From an uncultured Lachnospiraceae bacterium (GTDB lineage: Bacteria; Bacillota; Clostridia; Lachnospirales; Lachnospiraceae), in NCBI GenBank assembly GCA_900554925.1, contig USJG01000156.1, forward strand, positions 1 to 5,315: DNA of 5,315 nt. Direction: 5' to 3'. This document shows positions 4,610-5,315 of the stretch, piece after piece (position 1 is the first letter of the stretch; each line of letters starts with the position of its first letter). The notes under the pieces were generated by a model. It had not been told where the DNA came from. It did not search any database and saw nothing but the letters and a program-made list of their open reading frames with translations. A program made the translations under genes and the position numbers.

Positions 4610-5315
4610 ATGTACCGACTGTTAAAGCAGGAAGGAAGAGCCAAGCGGGGGGAATTTACTACCGTTCATGGCATAATACAGACACCGGTTTTTATGAATG
4701 TAGGGACGGTGGCCGCCATTAAAGGCGCAGTATCCACAGAGGATTTAGAACAGATCCATACACAGGTAGAATTATCCAATACTTATCATTTGCATGTGAG
4801 ACCTGGTGACAAGATTGTAAAGCAGCTTGGAGGGCTTCACAAATTTATGTCATGGAATAAACCCATCCTTACGGATTCCGGCGGGTTCCAGGTTTTTTCC
4901 TTATCAGGGCTCAGGAAAATAAAAGAAGAAGGTGTGTATTTTAATTCCCATATTGACGGCCGGAAGATTTTTATGGGGCCGGAGGAAAGCATGCAGATCC
5001 AGTCAAATCTTGCTTCCACCATTGCCATGGCATTTGATGAATGTGCGCCAAGTCTTGCAGACAGAGCTTACGTACAGGCATCGGTTGAAAGAACTACCAG
5101 ATGGCTGGAGCGCTGTAAAAAAGAAATGAAGCGTCTCAATGGTCTGGAGGATACCATTAATAAAAACCAGCTGCTGTTTGGTATCAACCAGGGAGCTGTT
5201 TATGCGGATATCAGGGTGGAACATGCCAGGCGGATTGCAGAGATGGAAATGGATGGTTATGCGATCGGAGGACTGGCAGTAGGCGAGAGCCATCAGGAAA
5301 TGTATCACATTATAG
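4610..5315 (+). CDS. tgt: tRNA-guanine transglycosylase, 3' end beyond window
   Basis: TGT swaps the wobble guanine at position 34 of GUN-anticodon tRNAs (Asp, Asn, His, Tyr) for preQ1 in queuosine synthesis. The first 235 residues are present; a full enzyme is about 370-380. Seen are TPVFMNVGT (25-33), SNTYHLHVRPG (56-66), GGLHKFMSW (74-82), ILTDSGGFQVFSL (86-98) with Asp89 (Zymomonas D102), MAFDEC (140-145) with Asp143 (D156), FGINQGAVY (190-198) with Gln194 (Q203), and GYAIGGLAVGES (216-227) with Gly221 (G230). Val224 matches the bacterial Val233 position, where eukaryotic queuine enzymes have Gly, so preQ1 is the expected substrate. The nucleophile Asp (D280) and the zinc-binding Cys/His site lie past the window edge. 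The start is clear: GGAGG (4600-4604) with a 5-base spacer. It begins 15 bases after the peptidase stop with no terminator between, so the two genes are probably cotranscribed. Confidence 0.96.
   Translation, partial: MYRLLKQEGRAKRGEFTTVHGIIQTPVFMNVGTVAAIKGAVSTEDLEQIHTQVELSNTYHLHVRPGDKIVKQLGGLHKFMSWNKPILTDSGGFQVFSLSGLRKIKEEGVYFNSHIDGRKIFMGPEESMQIQSNLASTIAMAFDECAPSLADRAYVQASVERTTRWLERCKKEMKRLNGLEDTINKNQLLFGINQGAVYADIRVEHARRIAEMEMDGYAIGGLAVGESHQEMYHII

Overview
The window looks like a chromosomal housekeeping stretch from a low-to-moderate GC Gram-positive anaerobe, most likely a member of the Clostridia and probably Lachnospiraceae. This is inferred from purine-rich Shine-Dalgarno sites, AT-rich intergenic regions with sigma-A type promoters, and the protein families present: a YbhE-type lactonase, a short divergent UppS-like protein, an M15B peptidase next to tgt, and a Clostridia-like TGT. 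No species can be named from sequence reading alone. No rRNA, tRNA, CRISPR array, insertion sequence or phage gene was seen.

Layout, left to right. (1) The first 14 codons of an unidentified minus-strand gene run off the left edge. (2) A divergent intergenic region of 313 bases contains two overlapping inverted repeats and a very good extended -10 promoter driving (3) a seven-bladed beta-propeller lactonase-family protein, closed by a clean GC hairpin terminator. (4) A 207-residue UppS-like cis-prenyltransferase homologue follows, preceded by a 7-codon minicistron in the same frame. (5) A shared hairpin separates it from (6) chorismate synthase aroC, which is convergent on the minus strand. 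(7) The AT-rich aroC upstream region holds two back-to-back promoters and a dense set of TTTACA/TGTAAA half-sites. (8) To the right, an exported zinc D-Ala-D-Ala carboxypeptidase (VanY type) is followed after 15 bases by (9) tgt, the tRNA-guanine transglycosylase, which is cut by the right edge.

Functionally this is a mixture rather than one pathway: sugar-lactone hydrolysis (putative), isoprenoid synthesis (putative), aromatic amino acid precursor synthesis (aroC, secure), peptidoglycan trimming (secure at family level) and tRNA queuosine modification (secure). The only likely operon is the peptidase-tgt pair. The items most worth a second look are the UppS-like protein, which departs from canonical UppS at several active-site positions and lacks roughly 20 residues; its odd translation start; the repeated half-sites between aroC and the peptidase; and the two possible starts of the peptidase, which imply different membrane topologies. 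I did not find convincing evidence of a wholly new system.
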